Of a stretch of 64,000 bases of DNA, positions 43,027-53,317 are shown piece after piece (position 1 is the first letter of the stretch; each line of letters starts with the position of its first letter). Source of the DNA: Cupriavidus alkaliphilus. Lineage in GTDB: Bacteria; Pseudomonadota; Gammaproteobacteria; Burkholderiales; Burkholderiaceae. The translations under genes were made by a program, and so were the position numbers. Location: the NCBI RefSeq assembly GCF_900094595.1, contig NZ_FMAD01000007.1, positions 1-64,000 of the forward strand. The letters run 5' to 3'. The notes beneath the pieces are model-generated. The model saw nothing but the letters and a program-made list of their open reading frames with translations. It made no database searches and had not been told where the DNA came from.

Positions 43027-44811
43027 TCAACGCTTGCGCGGCGGCGGCACGTCGGTACACGTGCCTTCGTAGATCTCGGCCGCCATGCCGATCGACTCGC
43101 CCAGCGTCGGGTGCGGATGGATGGTCTTGCCGATATCCACCGCGTCGGCGCCCATCTCGATCGCCAGGCACACTTCGCTGATCAGGTCGCCGGCATGCGT
43201 GCCGACGATGCCGCCGCCGATCACGCGATGCGTTTCCTCGTCGAAGATCAGCTTGGTGAAACCCTCGTCGCGGCCGTTGGCGATGGCGCGGCCCGAAGCG
43301 GCCCACGGGAACACGCCCTTGCTGTACTTGATGCCCTGCGCCTTGCACTCGTCCTCGGTCAGGCCGGCCCAGGCAACTTCCGGATCGGTGAAGGCCACCG
43401 AGGGGATCTGCTTGACATCGAAGTAGGCCTTTTCGCCATGGGCGGCTTCCGCGGCCACGTGGGCCTCGTGCACTGCCTTGTGCGCCAGCATCGGCTGGCC
43501 GACGATATCGCCGATCGCGTAGATGTGCGGCACGTTGGTGCGCATCTGCTTGTCGACGTCGATAAAGCCGCGTTCGGTCACGGCAACGCCGGCCTTCTCG
43601 GCGCTGATGCGCTTGCCGTTGGGCGAGCGGCCCACCGACACCAGCACCAGGTCATAGCGCTGCGCCTCGGCCGGCGCCTGCTCGCCCTCGAACCTGACGT
43701 AGATGCCGTCCGGCTTGGCTTCCACCGCTACCGTCTTGGTGTTGAGCATCACCTTGCCGAAGCGGTCCTTGTTCTTCTTTTCCCAGACCTTGACCAGGTC
43801 GCGGTCGGCGCCGTTCATCAGGCCCGGCAGCATTTCGACGACATCGATATCGGCACCCAGCGTGCTGTACACCGTCGCCATTTCCAGGCCGATGATGCCG
43901 CCGCCGATGACCAGCATCTTGTTGGGCACTTCGGGCAGTTCCAGCGCGCCGGTCGAGTCGACGATGCGCGGGTCTTCCGGGATGAAGGGCAGCTTCACCG
44001 CCTGGCTGCCGGCGGCGATGATGGCCTTGTCGAAGCGGATCACGGTCTTCTTGCCGGTGGTCTGCTTGCCTTCGCCTTCGGTCAGCTCCACTTCCAGGTG
44101 ATGCGGGTCGAGGAAATTGCCGACGCCGCGCACCACCTGCACCTTGCGCGCCTTGGCCATGCCGGCCAGGCCGCCGGTCAGCTTGCCGACCACCTGGTCC
44201 TTGTAGTGGCGCAGGCCGTCCAGGTCGATCTTGGCTTCGCCGAACAGGATGCCGTGCGCGGCCAGCGCCTTGGCTTCGTCGATCACCGCGGCGTTGTGCA
44301 GCAGCGCCTTGGACGGGATGCAGCCGACGTTCAGGCAGACCCCGCCGAGCGTGCCGTAACGCTCCACCAGCACGGTATTCATGCCCAGGTCGGCGGCGCG
44401 GAAGGCAGCCGAATAGCCGCCGGGACCGGCGCCCAGCACCAGCACCTCGCACTGGATATCGGCACCGCCCGCGTGGCTGGCGGCGGCGGGAGCCGGCGCC
44501 GCAGCGGGGGCCGGCGCGGCGGCCTGCGCGGGCGCCGGGGCCGGTGCGGGGGCAGGCGCGGCGGCTGCGCCGGCCTGGGCCTCGATGGTGCAGATCACCG
44601 CGCCCTGGCCCACCTTGTCGCCGACCTTGACCTTGACCTCGACCACCTTGCCGGCGGCCGACGACGGCACGTCCATGCTGGCCTTGTCGGATTCCAGCAC
44701 GATCAGGGACTGCTCCACCTCGACCGTGTCGCCGGCCTTGACCAGCACCTCGATCACTTCCACCGCGTCGAAATCGCCGATATCCGGGACCTTGACTTCG
44801 ATCACACTCAT
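43027..44811 (-). CDS. lpdA: Dihydrolipoyl dehydrogenase (E3) with N-terminal lipoyl domain
   Basis: A 594-residue E3 of pyruvate dehydrogenase (pdhL in C. necator). A lipoyl domain occupies residues 1-80 (lysine in [11 protein letters not shown]). An Ala/Pro linker of about 35 residues follows. The flavoprotein body shows [17 protein letters not shown], the redox-active disulfide [16 protein letters not shown], the NAD motif [15 protein letters not shown] and HPHPTLGES with the catalytic His near the end. It reoxidises dihydrolipoamide with NAD+. Last gene of the pdh operon; a terminator follows. Confidence 0.97.
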   Translation of the reverse strand: MSVIEVKVPDIGDFDAVEVIEVLVKAGDTVEVEQSLIVLESDKASMDVPSSAAGKVVEVKVKVGDKVGQGAVICTIEAQAGAAAAPAPAPAPAPAQAAAPAPAAAPAPAAASHAGGADIQCEVLVLGAGPGGYSAAFRAADLGMNTVLVERYGTLGGVCLNVGCIPSKALLHNAAVIDEAKALAAHGILFGEAKIDLDGLRHYKDQVVGKLTGGLAGMAKARKVQVVRGVGNFLDPHHLEVELTEGEGKQTTGKKTVIRFDKAIIAAGSQAVKLPFIPEDPRIVDSTGALELPEVPNKMLVIGGGIIGLEMATVYSTLGADIDVVEMLPGLMNGADRDLVKVWEKKNKDRFGKVMLNTKTVAVEAKPDGIYVRFEGEQAPAEAQRYDLVLVSVGRSPNGKRISAEKAGVAVTERGFIDVDKQMRTNVPHIYAIGDIVGQPMLAHKAVHEAHVAAEAAHGEKAYFDVKQIPSVAFTDPEVAWAGLTEDECKAQGIKYSKGVFPWAASGRAIANGRDEGFTKLIFDEETHRVIGGGIVGTHAGDLISEVCLAIEMGADAVDIGKTIHPHPTLGESIGMAAEIYEGTCTDVPPPRKR

Positions 44812-44844
44812 GTTTGCTCCTCTATGCGCGCCCGCCTCTCGGCT

Positions 44845-45519
44845 TCAGGGCGCGCCGTCGTTGTTGGTTGCTGCGTTGCCGCTCGCCGGATTGCCGCCCG
44901 CGCCGTCGTCCGCGCCATCGTCCTGGTCCGGGGTCGCCGTGGCATCCTGCTCGTGCAGCCGCACGGTATGCACCTCGATCGGTCCGGACGAGCTCTTGTC
45001 GAACTCCACGCCGGCATCGACGCCGATGCGCGCGATCTCGCCCGCGCCGAGGTCCGGCCGGTCATAGACCGCGTGCATCGCGCCCAGCGCGTAGTTGCGG
45101 CCCGAGCCGATGCCCCAGAAGCGGTCGAACGAAAACACCTCGCGATACGAGTAGACGCCGAAGATGCCCGCCGGATTGGCGAGCAGGCATACGATCTGCG
45201 ACGACTCGTAAGGGTCGTCATCGTCTTCCTTGGTATTGACGAAGTAGTCCGACTTCAGCTTCTCGTGCACCTTCAGGAAGGTGCGGAACACGTCGTCGCG
45301 CGAGCCCAGCCGGCACTCGTCGCCCAGCCCAGCCAGCAGCGTGCGCATGACCGGGAAGTGCGCCGTGGTCCCGGCCAGCGCGATAAAGCCGTCGCCCACC
45401 GGAAACACTTTCTGGTTGCGCTCGTACGCGCGCGACAGGCGCGTATCGCCGAAGGTCACGAGCGCGTCGGCCGCGATCGCCACCTCGGCGCCCTTCCTGA
45501 CGACAACACAGGTAGTCAT
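44845..45519 (-). CDS. Betaproteobacterial proteasome homologue (BPH), HslV-like Ntn hydrolase
   Basis: A 224-residue N-terminal-nucleophile hydrolase of the proteasome/HslV superfamily. After Met removal the protein begins TTCVVV, so Thr1 is available as nucleophile; Asp17 (VAIAADALVTFGDT) and a lysine at about 36 (ERNQKV) correspond to the other catalytic residues. It matches the betaproteobacteria-specific BPH group, described from sequence and from a Thiobacillus structure as a double-ring particle. An acidic low-complexity tail (about 190-224) is added here. It sits between aceF and lpdA; substrate and function are unknown. Confidence 0.85.
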   Translation of the reverse strand: MTTCVVVRKGAEVAIAADALVTFGDTRLSRAYERNQKVFPVGDGFIALAGTTAHFPVMRTLLAGLGDECRLGSRDDVFRTFLKVHEKLKSDYFVNTKEDDDDPYESSQIVCLLANPAGIFGVYSYREVFSFDRFWGIGSGRNYALGAMHAVYDRPDLGAGEIARIGVDAGVEFDKSSSGPIEVHTVRLHEQDATATPDQDDGADDGAGGNPASGNAATNNDGAP

Positions 45520-45591
45520 GGCTTGCTCCCGGTTGCGCGTGGCGCGCCGCGCGGGCCGGGCCTTTGCCCCGCCCGCGCGGCGCCACCCCGC

Positions 45592-47265
45592 TTAGAGCAG
45601 GATGCGGCGGAAGTCCGCCAGCAATTGCGCGAAGTACGTGTTGAAGCGCGCGGCCTCGGCACCGTCGATGACGCGGTGGTCCCACGACAGCGACAGCGGC
45701 AGCGTCAGGCGCGGCGCGAATTGCTTGCCGTCCCACACCGGCTTCATGTACGACTTGCACACGCCCATGATGGCCACTTCGGGCGCATTGATGATCGGCG
45801 TGAAGTACGTGCCGCCGATGCCGCCCAGCGACGAGATCGAGAAGCAGCCGCCCTGCATCTGGTCGGGCTTGAGCTTGCCGTCGCGCGCCAGCTTGGCCAG
45901 CTCGCTCATTTCCTGGCTGATCTCGAGCACGCCCTTCTTGTCGGCGTCCTTGATCACCGGCACGACCAGGCCGTTCGGGGTGTCGGCGGCGAAGCCGATG
46001 TTGAAGTATTTCTTCAGCACCAGATTGTCGCCGTCGAGCGAGGCATTGAAGTTCGGGAACTTCTTCAGGGCCGCGACCGTGGCCTTGATCATGAACGCCA
46101 GCATGGTCACCTTGATGCCGGCCTTCTCGTTCTCCTTGTTCAGCTGCACGCGGAAGGCCTCGAGCTCGGTGATGTCCGCTTCGTCATGGTTGGTGACGTG
46201 CGGGATCATGACCCAGTTGCGGTGCAGGTTGGCACCCGAGATCTTCTTGATGCGCGACAGGGCCTTGCTTTCGACCTCGCCGAAGCGGGTGAAATCGACC
46301 TTCGGCCACGGCAGCAGGCCCAGCTCGCCACCACCGGCGCCGGCAGCGGCAGCCTGGGCCGGCGCGGCGGCCTGGCCGGTCATCACGCCCTTGACGTAGT
46401 TCTGCACGTCTTCCTGGGTGATGCGGCCCTTGGGACCGGTGCCAGGCACGCGCGAAACATCCACGCCCAGCTCGCGCGCGAACTTGCGCACCGAGGGGCT
46501 GGCATGGGCGGCCTTGCCGGTTGCGCCGGCGGCGGCGGCCGGCGCAGCAGCGGGCGCGGCGGCTGGCGCCGGGGCGGCTGCCGCAGCCGGGGCCGGTGCC
46601 GGCGCGCTGGCAGCCGGGGCCGGTGCCGCGGCGGCGGCGGCCGGTGCGGCAGCAGCGGCGCTGGCAGCGCCTTCCAGGATCAGCAGCAGCGTGCCTTCCG
46701 ACACGTTGTCGCCGACCTTGACCTTGACTTCCTTGACCACGCCGCCCTGCGGCGAGGGCACGTCCATGGTGGCCTTGTCCGATTCCAGCGTCACCACCGC
46801 GTCTTCCGCGCTGATGGTGTCGCCCGGCTTGACGTGGACTTCGATCACGGGCACGGCGTCGTAGTCGCCGATATCGGGCACCTTGACTTCGATGGTGCCG
46901 CCGGCGCCGGCCGGTGCCGCGGCGGGAGCCGGCGCGGGAGCGGGGGCCGGAGCCGCTGCGGCAGGTGCCGGAGCGGGGGCGGGAGCGGGCGCAGCCGCCG
47001 GTGCGGGGGCGGCAGCGGCCTGGCCGGCCGGTTCCAGCATCACCAGCAGCGAGCCTTCGGCCACGTTGTCGCCCACCTTGATCTTGACGTCCTTGACCAC
47101 GCCGGCCTGCGGCGAGGGCACGTCCATGGTGGCCTTGTCGGACTCCAGCGTCACCAGCGCGTCTTCCGCGTTGATGCTGTCGCCGGGTTTCACATGCACT
47201 TCAATGACGGGAACGGCGTCATAGTCGCCGATATCCGGCACCTTGATTTCAATCGCTTGACTCAT
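45592..47265 (-). CDS. aceF: Dihydrolipoyllysine acetyltransferase (E2 of pyruvate dehydrogenase)
   Basis: A 557-residue E2 (pdhB in C. necator). Two lipoyl domains (about 4-77 and 120-195) each carry [13 protein letters not shown]. They are joined by long Ala/Pro linkers. A peripheral subunit-binding domain follows ([22 protein letters not shown], about 255-290), then the acetyltransferase domain ending with the catalytic [17 protein letters not shown]. It forms the core of the complex and moves acetyl groups to CoA. It lies 167 bases after aceE. Confidence 0.96.
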   Translation of the reverse strand: MSQAIEIKVPDIGDYDAVPVIEVHVKPGDSINAEDALVTLESDKATMDVPSPQAGVVKDVKIKVGDNVAEGSLLVMLEPAGQAAAAPAPAAAPAPAPAPAPAAAAPAPAPAPAPAAAPAGAGGTIEVKVPDIGDYDAVPVIEVHVKPGDTISAEDAVVTLESDKATMDVPSPQGGVVKEVKVKVGDNVSEGTLLLILEGAASAAAAAPAAAAAAPAPAASAPAPAPAAAAAPAPAAAPAAAPAAAAGATGKAAHASPSVRKFARELGVDVSRVPGTGPKGRITQEDVQNYVKGVMTGQAAAPAQAAAAGAGGGELGLLPWPKVDFTRFGEVESKALSRIKKISGANLHRNWVMIPHVTNHDEADITELEAFRVQLNKENEKAGIKVTMLAFMIKATVAALKKFPNFNASLDGDNLVLKKYFNIGFAADTPNGLVVPVIKDADKKGVLEISQEMSELAKLARDGKLKPDQMQGGCFSISSLGGIGGTYFTPIINAPEVAIMGVCKSYMKPVWDGKQFAPRLTLPLSLSWDHRVIDGAEAARFNTYFAQLLADFRRILL

Positions 47266-47432
47266 TCAGTGTCTCCTGGGCAGGCCGGCACGCGCGACGT
47301 CCGCAAGCGGCGAGATTACCTTCGCCGCCCGCTTCTGTCACGCCGCCGTGCCGCAAGGCGCCATCGGGACCATGCCCGGGGCGCCCGCGGCACGGCGCTG
47401 CCGTACTGCGGGGGTGGGTGCAGGCTGCCGGA

Positions 47433-50120
47433 TCAGACCGACATCGGGTTGGGCTTGTTCGGGTCGAGGTTGTACTTCTTGATGGCCTCGGCGACCTTGT
47501 CGCGACCGATCGCGCCCTCGTCGGCCAGCGCCTTGAGCGCGGCCAGCGTGACCCAGTAGCGGTCCACTTCGAAGAAGTGGCGCAGCTTCTCGCGCGTGTC
47601 CGAGCGGCCGAAGCCGTCGGTGCCCAGCACCACGTAGCGGCGCGGCACGAACGGACGGATCTGCTCGGCGAAGGTGCGCACGTAGTCGGTCGAGGCGATC
47701 ACCGGGCCGCGCGCCGACTTCAGCTTCTGCGTGACAAAGGCTTCGCGCTGGGTCTCGGTCGGGTGCAGCAGGTTGAAGCGCTCGGCGGCCTGGCCGTCGC
47801 GCGCCAGCTCGGTGAAGCTCGGGCAGCCCCACAGGTCGGACTCGACGCCCCAGTCCTTCTTCAGCAGCTCGGCGGCGGCGATCACCTCGCGGAAGATCGT
47901 GCCCGAGCCCAGCAGCTGCACGCGCGGCGCGTTGCTGTTCTCGACGCCCTTGCGGAACTGGTACATGCCCTTGACGATGTCCTGCTCTACGCCAGCCGGC
48001 ATTTCCGGATGCTCGTAGTTCTCGTTCATCACCGTCAGGTAGTAGTAGACGTCTTCCTGCTCGGCGTACATGCGGCGCAGGCCGTCCTGCATGATCACCG
48101 CCAGCTCGTACTGGAAGGTCGGGTCGTACGAGATGCAGTTGGGGATGACCGCGTGGAACACGTGCGAATGGCCGTCTTCATGCTGCAGGCCTTCGCCGTT
48201 CAGCGTGGTGCGGCCGGCGGTGCCGCCCAGCAGGAAGCCGCGCGAGCGCATGTCGGCGGCGGCCCAGCACAGGTCGCCGATACGCTGGATGCCGAACATC
48301 GAGTAGTAGATGTAGAACGGGATCATCTGCACGCCGTGGGTCGAGTACGACGTGGCGGCGGCGATCCAGTCGCACATGGCGCCGGCTTCGTTGATGCCTT
48401 CCTGCAGCACCTGGCCAGTCTGCGATTCCTTGTAGAACATCAGCTGGTCATGGTCTTCCGGCACGTACTTCTGGCCTTCCTGGTTCCAGATGCCGACCTG
48501 GCGGAACAGGCCTTCCATGCCGAAGGTGCGCGACTCGTCCGGAACGATGGGCACCACGTGCTTGCCGATCTGCTTGTCCTTGAGCAGCGTGTTCAGGATC
48601 CGCACGAAGGCCATGGTGGTGGACACTTCGCGGCCTTCGCCGGTGGCCTTGAGCAGGGCTTCGAACGCCTTCAGCTCGGGCACCTGCAGCGCTTCGGCCT
48701 TCTGCCGGCGCGCGGGCAGATAGCCGCCCAGGTTCATGCGCGCCTGGCGCATGTATTCCAGTTCCTTCGAGCCTTCCTCGAAGGTGATGTACGGTACTTC
48801 TTCCAGCTTGTCGTCGGCGACCGGGAGGTTGAACTGGTCGCGGAACTTGCGGATCGCGTCGACCGGCATCTTCTTCTGCTGGTGCGCGACGTTCATGGCC
48901 TGGCCGGCGTCGCCCATGCCATAGCCCTTGATGGTCTTGGCCAGGATCAGCGTGGGCTGGCCCTTGTGCTCGCTGGCGGCCTTGTAGGCGGCGTAGATCT
49001 TGTGCGGGTCGTGGCCGCCGCGGTTCAGGCGCCAGATGTCCTCGTCGGACCAGTCGGCGACCATCGCCTTCAGCTCAGGCGTGTTGAAGAAGTGCTCGCG
49101 CACGTAGGCGCCGTCCTTGGCCTTCATGGTCTGGTACTCGCCGTCCACGCATTCCATCATGCGCTTCATCAGCAGGCCCTTGGTGTCGCGCGCCAGCAGC
49201 GCGTCCCACTTGCTGCCCCACACCACCTTGATCACGTTCCAGCCGGCGCCGCGGAACTCGGACTCCAGTTCCTGGATGATCTTGCCGTTGCCGCGCACCG
49301 GGCCGTCCAGGCGCTGCAGGTTGCAGTTGATGACGAAGACCAGGTTGTCGAGCTTCTCGCGGCCGGCCATGCCGATCGCGCCCAGCGATTCCGGCTCGTC
49401 GGTCTCGCCGTCGCCCAGGAAGGCCCAGACCTTGCGGTCGCCGGCCTTGGCCAGGCCGCGGCTGTCCAGGTACTTCATGAAGCGGGCCTGGTAGATGGCC
49501 ATGATCGGGCCCAGGCCCATCGACACCGTCGGGAACTGCCAGAAGTCCGGCATCAGCCACGGGTGCGGGTACGACGAGATGCCCTTGCCGTCGACTTCCT
49601 GGCGGAAGTTGTCGAGCTGGTCCTGGCTCAGGCGGCCCAGCAGGAAGGCGCGCGAGTACACGCCCGGTGCCGAGTGGCCCTGCACGAAGACCAGGTCGCC
49701 GCCGCTCTGCTCCGACGGGGCGCGCCAGAAATGGTTGTAGCCGACGTCGTACAGCGTGGCCGCCGAGGCAAACGACGAGATATGGCCGCCGACATTGGTG
49801 TGCTTGTTGGCGCGCAGCACCATCGCCATGGCGTTCCAGCGGGTGTACGAGCGGATCCGGTGCTCGATGTCCTGGTCGCCGGGGATGCGGGCCTGCTGCT
49901 CGACCGGGATGGTGTTGATGTACTGGGTCTCGGCGTGGAACGGCTGGGTCACGCCGTTCACGCGGGCGTATTCGATCTGCTTGTCGATCAGGAAGGCGGC
50001 GCGCGCCGGGCCTTCCGCGGCCAGCACGCCCTGCAGGGCGTCGAGCCATTCATGGGTTTCCTGGGGATCGGCGTCGTTGGCGCTCGAGGCGCCGAGGATC
50101 TGCTCTGGTACGGCGGACAT
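47433..50120 (-). CDS. aceE: Pyruvate dehydrogenase E1 (homodimeric)
   Basis: An 895-residue thiamine diphosphate enzyme that decarboxylates pyruvate and acetylates the E2 lipoyl groups. The family segments include GGHISSFASAATLYDVGYNHFWRAP, the ThDP motif AFLGDGETDEPES...FVINCNLQ, and MIPFYIYYSMFGIQRIGDLCWAAADMRSRGFLLGGTAGRTTLNGEGLQHEDGHS read across the middle. The start at 50120 (MSAVPEQIL) has CAGGAG upstream. First gene of aceE-aceF-BPH-lpdA. Confidence 0.97.
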   Translation of the reverse strand: MSAVPEQILGASSANDADPQETHEWLDALQGVLAAEGPARAAFLIDKQIEYARVNGVTQPFHAETQYINTIPVEQQARIPGDQDIEHRIRSYTRWNAMAMVLRANKHTNVGGHISSFASAATLYDVGYNHFWRAPSEQSGGDLVFVQGHSAPGVYSRAFLLGRLSQDQLDNFRQEVDGKGISSYPHPWLMPDFWQFPTVSMGLGPIMAIYQARFMKYLDSRGLAKAGDRKVWAFLGDGETDEPESLGAIGMAGREKLDNLVFVINCNLQRLDGPVRGNGKIIQELESEFRGAGWNVIKVVWGSKWDALLARDTKGLLMKRMMECVDGEYQTMKAKDGAYVREHFFNTPELKAMVADWSDEDIWRLNRGGHDPHKIYAAYKAASEHKGQPTLILAKTIKGYGMGDAGQAMNVAHQQKKMPVDAIRKFRDQFNLPVADDKLEEVPYITFEEGSKELEYMRQARMNLGGYLPARRQKAEALQVPELKAFEALLKATGEGREVSTTMAFVRILNTLLKDKQIGKHVVPIVPDESRTFGMEGLFRQVGIWNQEGQKYVPEDHDQLMFYKESQTGQVLQEGINEAGAMCDWIAAATSYSTHGVQMIPFYIYYSMFGIQRIGDLCWAAADMRSRGFLLGGTAGRTTLNGEGLQHEDGHSHVFHAVIPNCISYDPTFQYELAVIMQDGLRRMYAEQEDVYYYLTVMNENYEHPEMPAGVEQDIVKGMYQFRKGVENSNAPRVQLLGSGTIFREVIAAAELLKKDWGVESDLWGCPSFTELARDGQAAERFNLLHPTETQREAFVTQKLKSARGPVIASTDYVRTFAEQIRPFVPRRYVVLGTDGFGRSDTREKLRHFFEVDRYWVTLAALKALADEGAIGRDKVAEAIKKYNLDPNKPNPMSV

Positions 50121-50545
50121 GACTGTCTCCTGGGTGAATTCTTGGCTTCCGCGTCCGCGCTGGCAGCGCCGGACACGACTCAACGTATGACTCGCACCGA
50201 CTTGCGGAGGATCGGCGCCATTGCCGCCTTGCATCGGGGCCGCCGCCGGGAAACCTGTTCCGGTTTCTCCGCGCGGCAGGCGCATGGCTACCGCCCGCAT
50301 TCTTGGGTCGGACCGATTCTATGGAAGCCCAATGTCGAGCACAAGGGAAATTTTCAAATTGCGATATCGTTTTTTATAATGTGGAATTATGCGGCAGCGC
50401 ACCAAGAATCACTGCCGAAGCCGCATGCCCCGTGCCTTCACCCTGCCAGCGCCGGCACGCGGCGCCGGGATTTCATTGGCGCTTTCCCCAAGCGACGCAC
50501 CGCAATAATCTCGGTACACTGGTCGGTCAGCCGTCAATCCCTCCC
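50121..50545. other. Divergent control region aceE / sensor kinase
   Basis: About 425 bases. An AT-rich island (50349-50391) contains the palindrome CGATATCG (50362-50369) and TATAAT (50375-50380, plus strand), and can also supply a -10-like TATAAA on the minus strand for aceE. TACACT (50515-50520) is a second possible -10 for the kinase, 25 bases before its start. No gene is seen. A regulator-binding dyad could not be assigned with confidence. Confidence 0.5.
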
Positions 50546-53158
50546 ATGCCGTTTTTCAACCGCCTCGACCGTCTTTTCCGCAGCCTGCGTGCCGCCATGC
50601 TTCCCTCCGATGCGTCGGGTACAGCCAAGGCCGCCGGCGGCGAGTCCGCGCATGTCCCGCATGCGCCTTCCCCGGCGGCCGGCCTGGGGCCGATCGAAGC
50701 GCTGGGACCGGACGATGGCGTCCCGGTGGCGCCGCCGCGCGGCCTGTGGTGGCTGCGCTGGCGCAACCTGGTCGCCACCAGCTGGTTCATGTTCATCCCG
50801 CTGGTTGCCATTGTGCTCTTCACCGTGGCGATGGGCGTGATCCTGTGGTCGCTGCACGAGACCGAACGCCAGCAGCAGCGCGACGCGCTGTACCGCGACG
50901 CGGCCTGGGCGCAGCAGCGCGTGCGCCTGTCGCTGCTGAGCAACCAGGACCAGCTGGCCTCGCTCGCGCGCGACATCGCCGCCGCGCAGCTTGAGCAAGG
51001 CGCCTACCGCACCGCGGCGCAGGAAATCCTGCGCGAGAATCCCGAGATCGTCTTCATCAACTGGCTCGACGCCACCAAGCGCGGCCGCTGGTCGCTGCCG
51101 TCGACCTCCGAGTTCGCCAGCCGCCTGCGCGAGAACCAGGACCAGCCGCTCGAGCCCGAAGTGCTCGACACCTTCGACGCCGCGCGCGAGACCCAGCGCG
51201 TGGTCTACTCGCGCCCGCTGGTCAATGAGCGCGGCGACAGCTTCATGCTGATGGAAGTGCCGATCGTGCGCGACAACGAGTTCCTCGGCACGCTGGGCGC
51301 GCTGTACTCGATCAACGGCATCCTGACCCACCTGCTGCCGCCCGAGCTGACCGAGCGCTACCGCTTCTCGCTGATCGACAAGAACAACCAGACCCGCGCC
51401 AGCACCTCGCTGCGGCCGGTGCCGGGCAACGCGCTGTCGTACGAAGTGCTGCTCGACCCGCCGGGCCATTCGCTGTCGCTGCGCGCCGATGCCTACCCGC
51501 CGGCATCGAACCTGCCCAACAACATGCTGCTGTGGCTGGTGGTGGGGCTGTCCTGCTTCCTGCTGTGGAGCCTGTGGAGCATGTGGCGGCACACCAGCCG
51601 CCGCTCCGAGGCGCAGCGCGCGCTGCTGGCCGAGACCTCGTTCCGGCGCGCAATGGAAAACTCCATGCTGATCGGCCTGCGCGCGCTCGACCTGAACGGC
51701 CGCATCACCTACGTCAACCCGGCCTTCTGCCGCATGACCGGGTGGCAGGAAAACGACCTGGTCGGGCGCCTGCCGCCCTTCCCCTACTGGCCGCCCAACG
51801 ACCAGCAGGAGATGCAGAAGCAGATCGACCTGACGCTGCAGGGCAAGTCGCCCGCCGGCGGCTACGAGATGCGCGTGATGCGCCGCGACGGCAGCAGCTT
51901 CTATGCCCGCATGTATGTGTCGCCGCTGGTCGACAGCCGCGGCCGCCATACCGGCTGGATGAGCTCGATGACGGACATCACCGAGCCCAAGCGCGCGCGC
52001 GAGGAACTGGCCGCCGCGCACGACCGCTTCACCACCGTGCTGGAAAGCCTGGACGCCGCGGTGTCGGTGCTGGCCACCGACAAGGCCGAGCTGCTGTTCG
52101 CCAACCGCTACTACCGCCAGCTGTTCGGCTGGGAGGCCGAGGGCCACGTCAAGCTGGCCGGCGACGAACTCGACAAGGACCAGGTCTCCAGCGACAACAC
52201 CGACTATGTCGATGCCTATGCTGGCCTGCCGGCATCGGAGCTGATGCCGTACGCGTCGGATGCGCGCGAGGTGTTCGTGCCCGACATGCAGAAATGGTTC
52301 GAAGTGCGCCGCCGCTATATCCAGTGGGTCGACGGCCACCTGGCGCAGATGCAGATCGCCACCGACATCACCGTGCGCAAGGCCGCCGAGGAAATGGCGC
52401 GCCAGCATGAAGAGCGCCTGCAGTTCACCAGCCGCCTGACCACCATGGGCGAAATGGCGTCGTCGCTGGCGCACGAGCTGAACCAGCCGCTGGCCGCGAT
52501 CAACAACTACTGCATGGGCGCGGTGGCGCGGCTGCATTCGGGGCGCAGCACGCCCGAGGACCTGATCCCGGTGCTCGAGAAGACCTCGGCGCAGGCGGTG
52601 CGGGCCGGCACCATCATCAGCCGCATCCGCGGCTTCGTGAAGCGCAGCCAGCCGCAGCGGCGCGAGGCCGCGCTGCACGACATCGTCGCCGACGCGGTAG
52701 GCCTGGCCGACCTGGAGGCCACCCGCCGCCGCGTCACCATCCTGACCCGGCTGCCGGCGCCGCCGATGACGGTCTATGTCGATCCGGTGCTGATCGAACA
52801 GGTCCTGGTGAACCTGCTCAAGAACGCGGTCGAGGCCATGGCCGGGCTGCCGGCGATGCGCGCCGGCGGCGTGGTTCGGCTGCACGCGCGGGTCGAGGCC
52901 GGCGAGATCGGCGACAACGTCCATATCGACGTGATCGACCAGGGCCCGGGTGTCGACGAGGCCACCAAGGAGCGGCTGTTCGAGCCCTTCTTCAGCACCA
53001 AGTCCGACGGCATGGGCATGGGGCTGAACATCTGCCGCTCGATCATCGAGTCGCACCAGGGCCGGCTGTGGGTCGAGAACAATGTCGACGGCATCGGTTG
53101 TACATTCAAGATCATGCTGCCGCTGCAGGCGGCGCCGGCCGAAACCGTGGCCGAATAA
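50546..53158 (+). CDS. Membrane sensor histidine kinase with two PAS domains
   Basis: An 870-residue kinase. TM1 (about 76-102) and TM2 (about 326-347) enclose a periplasmic sensor of about 220 residues. Two PAS domains follow (about 366-480, with NGRITYVNPAFCRMTGW; and about 493-610). HisKA has the phosphorylated His643 in SSLAHELNQPLAAINNY, and HATPase_c shows NLLKNAVEAM, DQGPGVD and GMGMGLNICRSIIESH. The HELNQPL signature places it with FixL/DctB/TtrS-type kinases. The start at 50546 (MPFFNRL) suits the topology. Its partner regulator is encoded next. Confidence 0.92.
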   Translation: MPFFNRLDRLFRSLRAAMLPSDASGTAKAAGGESAHVPHAPSPAAGLGPIEALGPDDGVPVAPPRGLWWLRWRNLVATSWFMFIPLVAIVLFTVAMGVILWSLHETERQQQRDALYRDAAWAQQRVRLSLLSNQDQLASLARDIAAAQLEQGAYRTAAQEILRENPEIVFINWLDATKRGRWSLPSTSEFASRLRENQDQPLEPEVLDTFDAARETQRVVYSRPLVNERGDSFMLMEVPIVRDNEFLGTLGALYSINGILTHLLPPELTERYRFSLIDKNNQTRASTSLRPVPGNALSYEVLLDPPGHSLSLRADAYPPASNLPNNMLLWLVVGLSCFLLWSLWSMWRHTSRRSEAQRALLAETSFRRAMENSMLIGLRALDLNGRITYVNPAFCRMTGWQENDLVGRLPPFPYWPPNDQQEMQKQIDLTLQGKSPAGGYEMRVMRRDGSSFYARMYVSPLVDSRGRHTGWMSSMTDITEPKRAREELAAAHDRFTTVLESLDAAVSVLATDKAELLFANRYYRQLFGWEAEGHVKLAGDELDKDQVSSDNTDYVDAYAGLPASELMPYASDAREVFVPDMQKWFEVRRRYIQWVDGHLAQMQIATDITVRKAAEEMARQHEERLQFTSRLTTMGEMASSLAHELNQPLAAINNYCMGAVARLHSGRSTPEDLIPVLEKTSAQAVRAGTIISRIRGFVKRSQPQRREAALHDIVADAVGLADLEATRRRVTILTRLPAPPMTVYVDPVLIEQVLVNLLKNAVEAMAGLPAMRAGGVVRLHARVEAGEIGDNVHIDVIDQGPGVDEATKERLFEPFFSTKSDGMGMGLNICRSIIESHQGRLWVENNVDGIGCTFKIMLPLQAAPAETVAE

Positions 53159-53317
53159 GCAGAGCCCGCGCGCGCGGGCCACGCGCACCCTTGCGCATCA
53201 TCGGATGCCTGGCGCCGGCCGCGCCGCTTCCCCTCCGACGTGGGGGGCCTGTCTCGCCACAGAGGGCTGCTGCCGGTTACACTTCGCAGCAATGAATTGT
53301 TGTCCCGAGGAGACTAC

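Noticed and set aside
46500..47040. Repetitive GCC/GGC-rich stretches in aceF that look like a repeat array
   Set aside because: They encode the normal Ala/Pro linkers between lipoyl domains of E2.
43111..47559. A very long plus-strand open frame (over 1400 codons) opposite the pdh operon
   Set aside because: Composition is His/Arg/Gly-rich and without family signal; it is the antisense of well-recognised lpdA, BPH and aceF genes in high-GC DNA.
47418..50840. Long plus-strand open frame opposite aceE
   Set aside because: It is the shadow of aceE; the protein is His/Val/Leu-repetitive with no domains.
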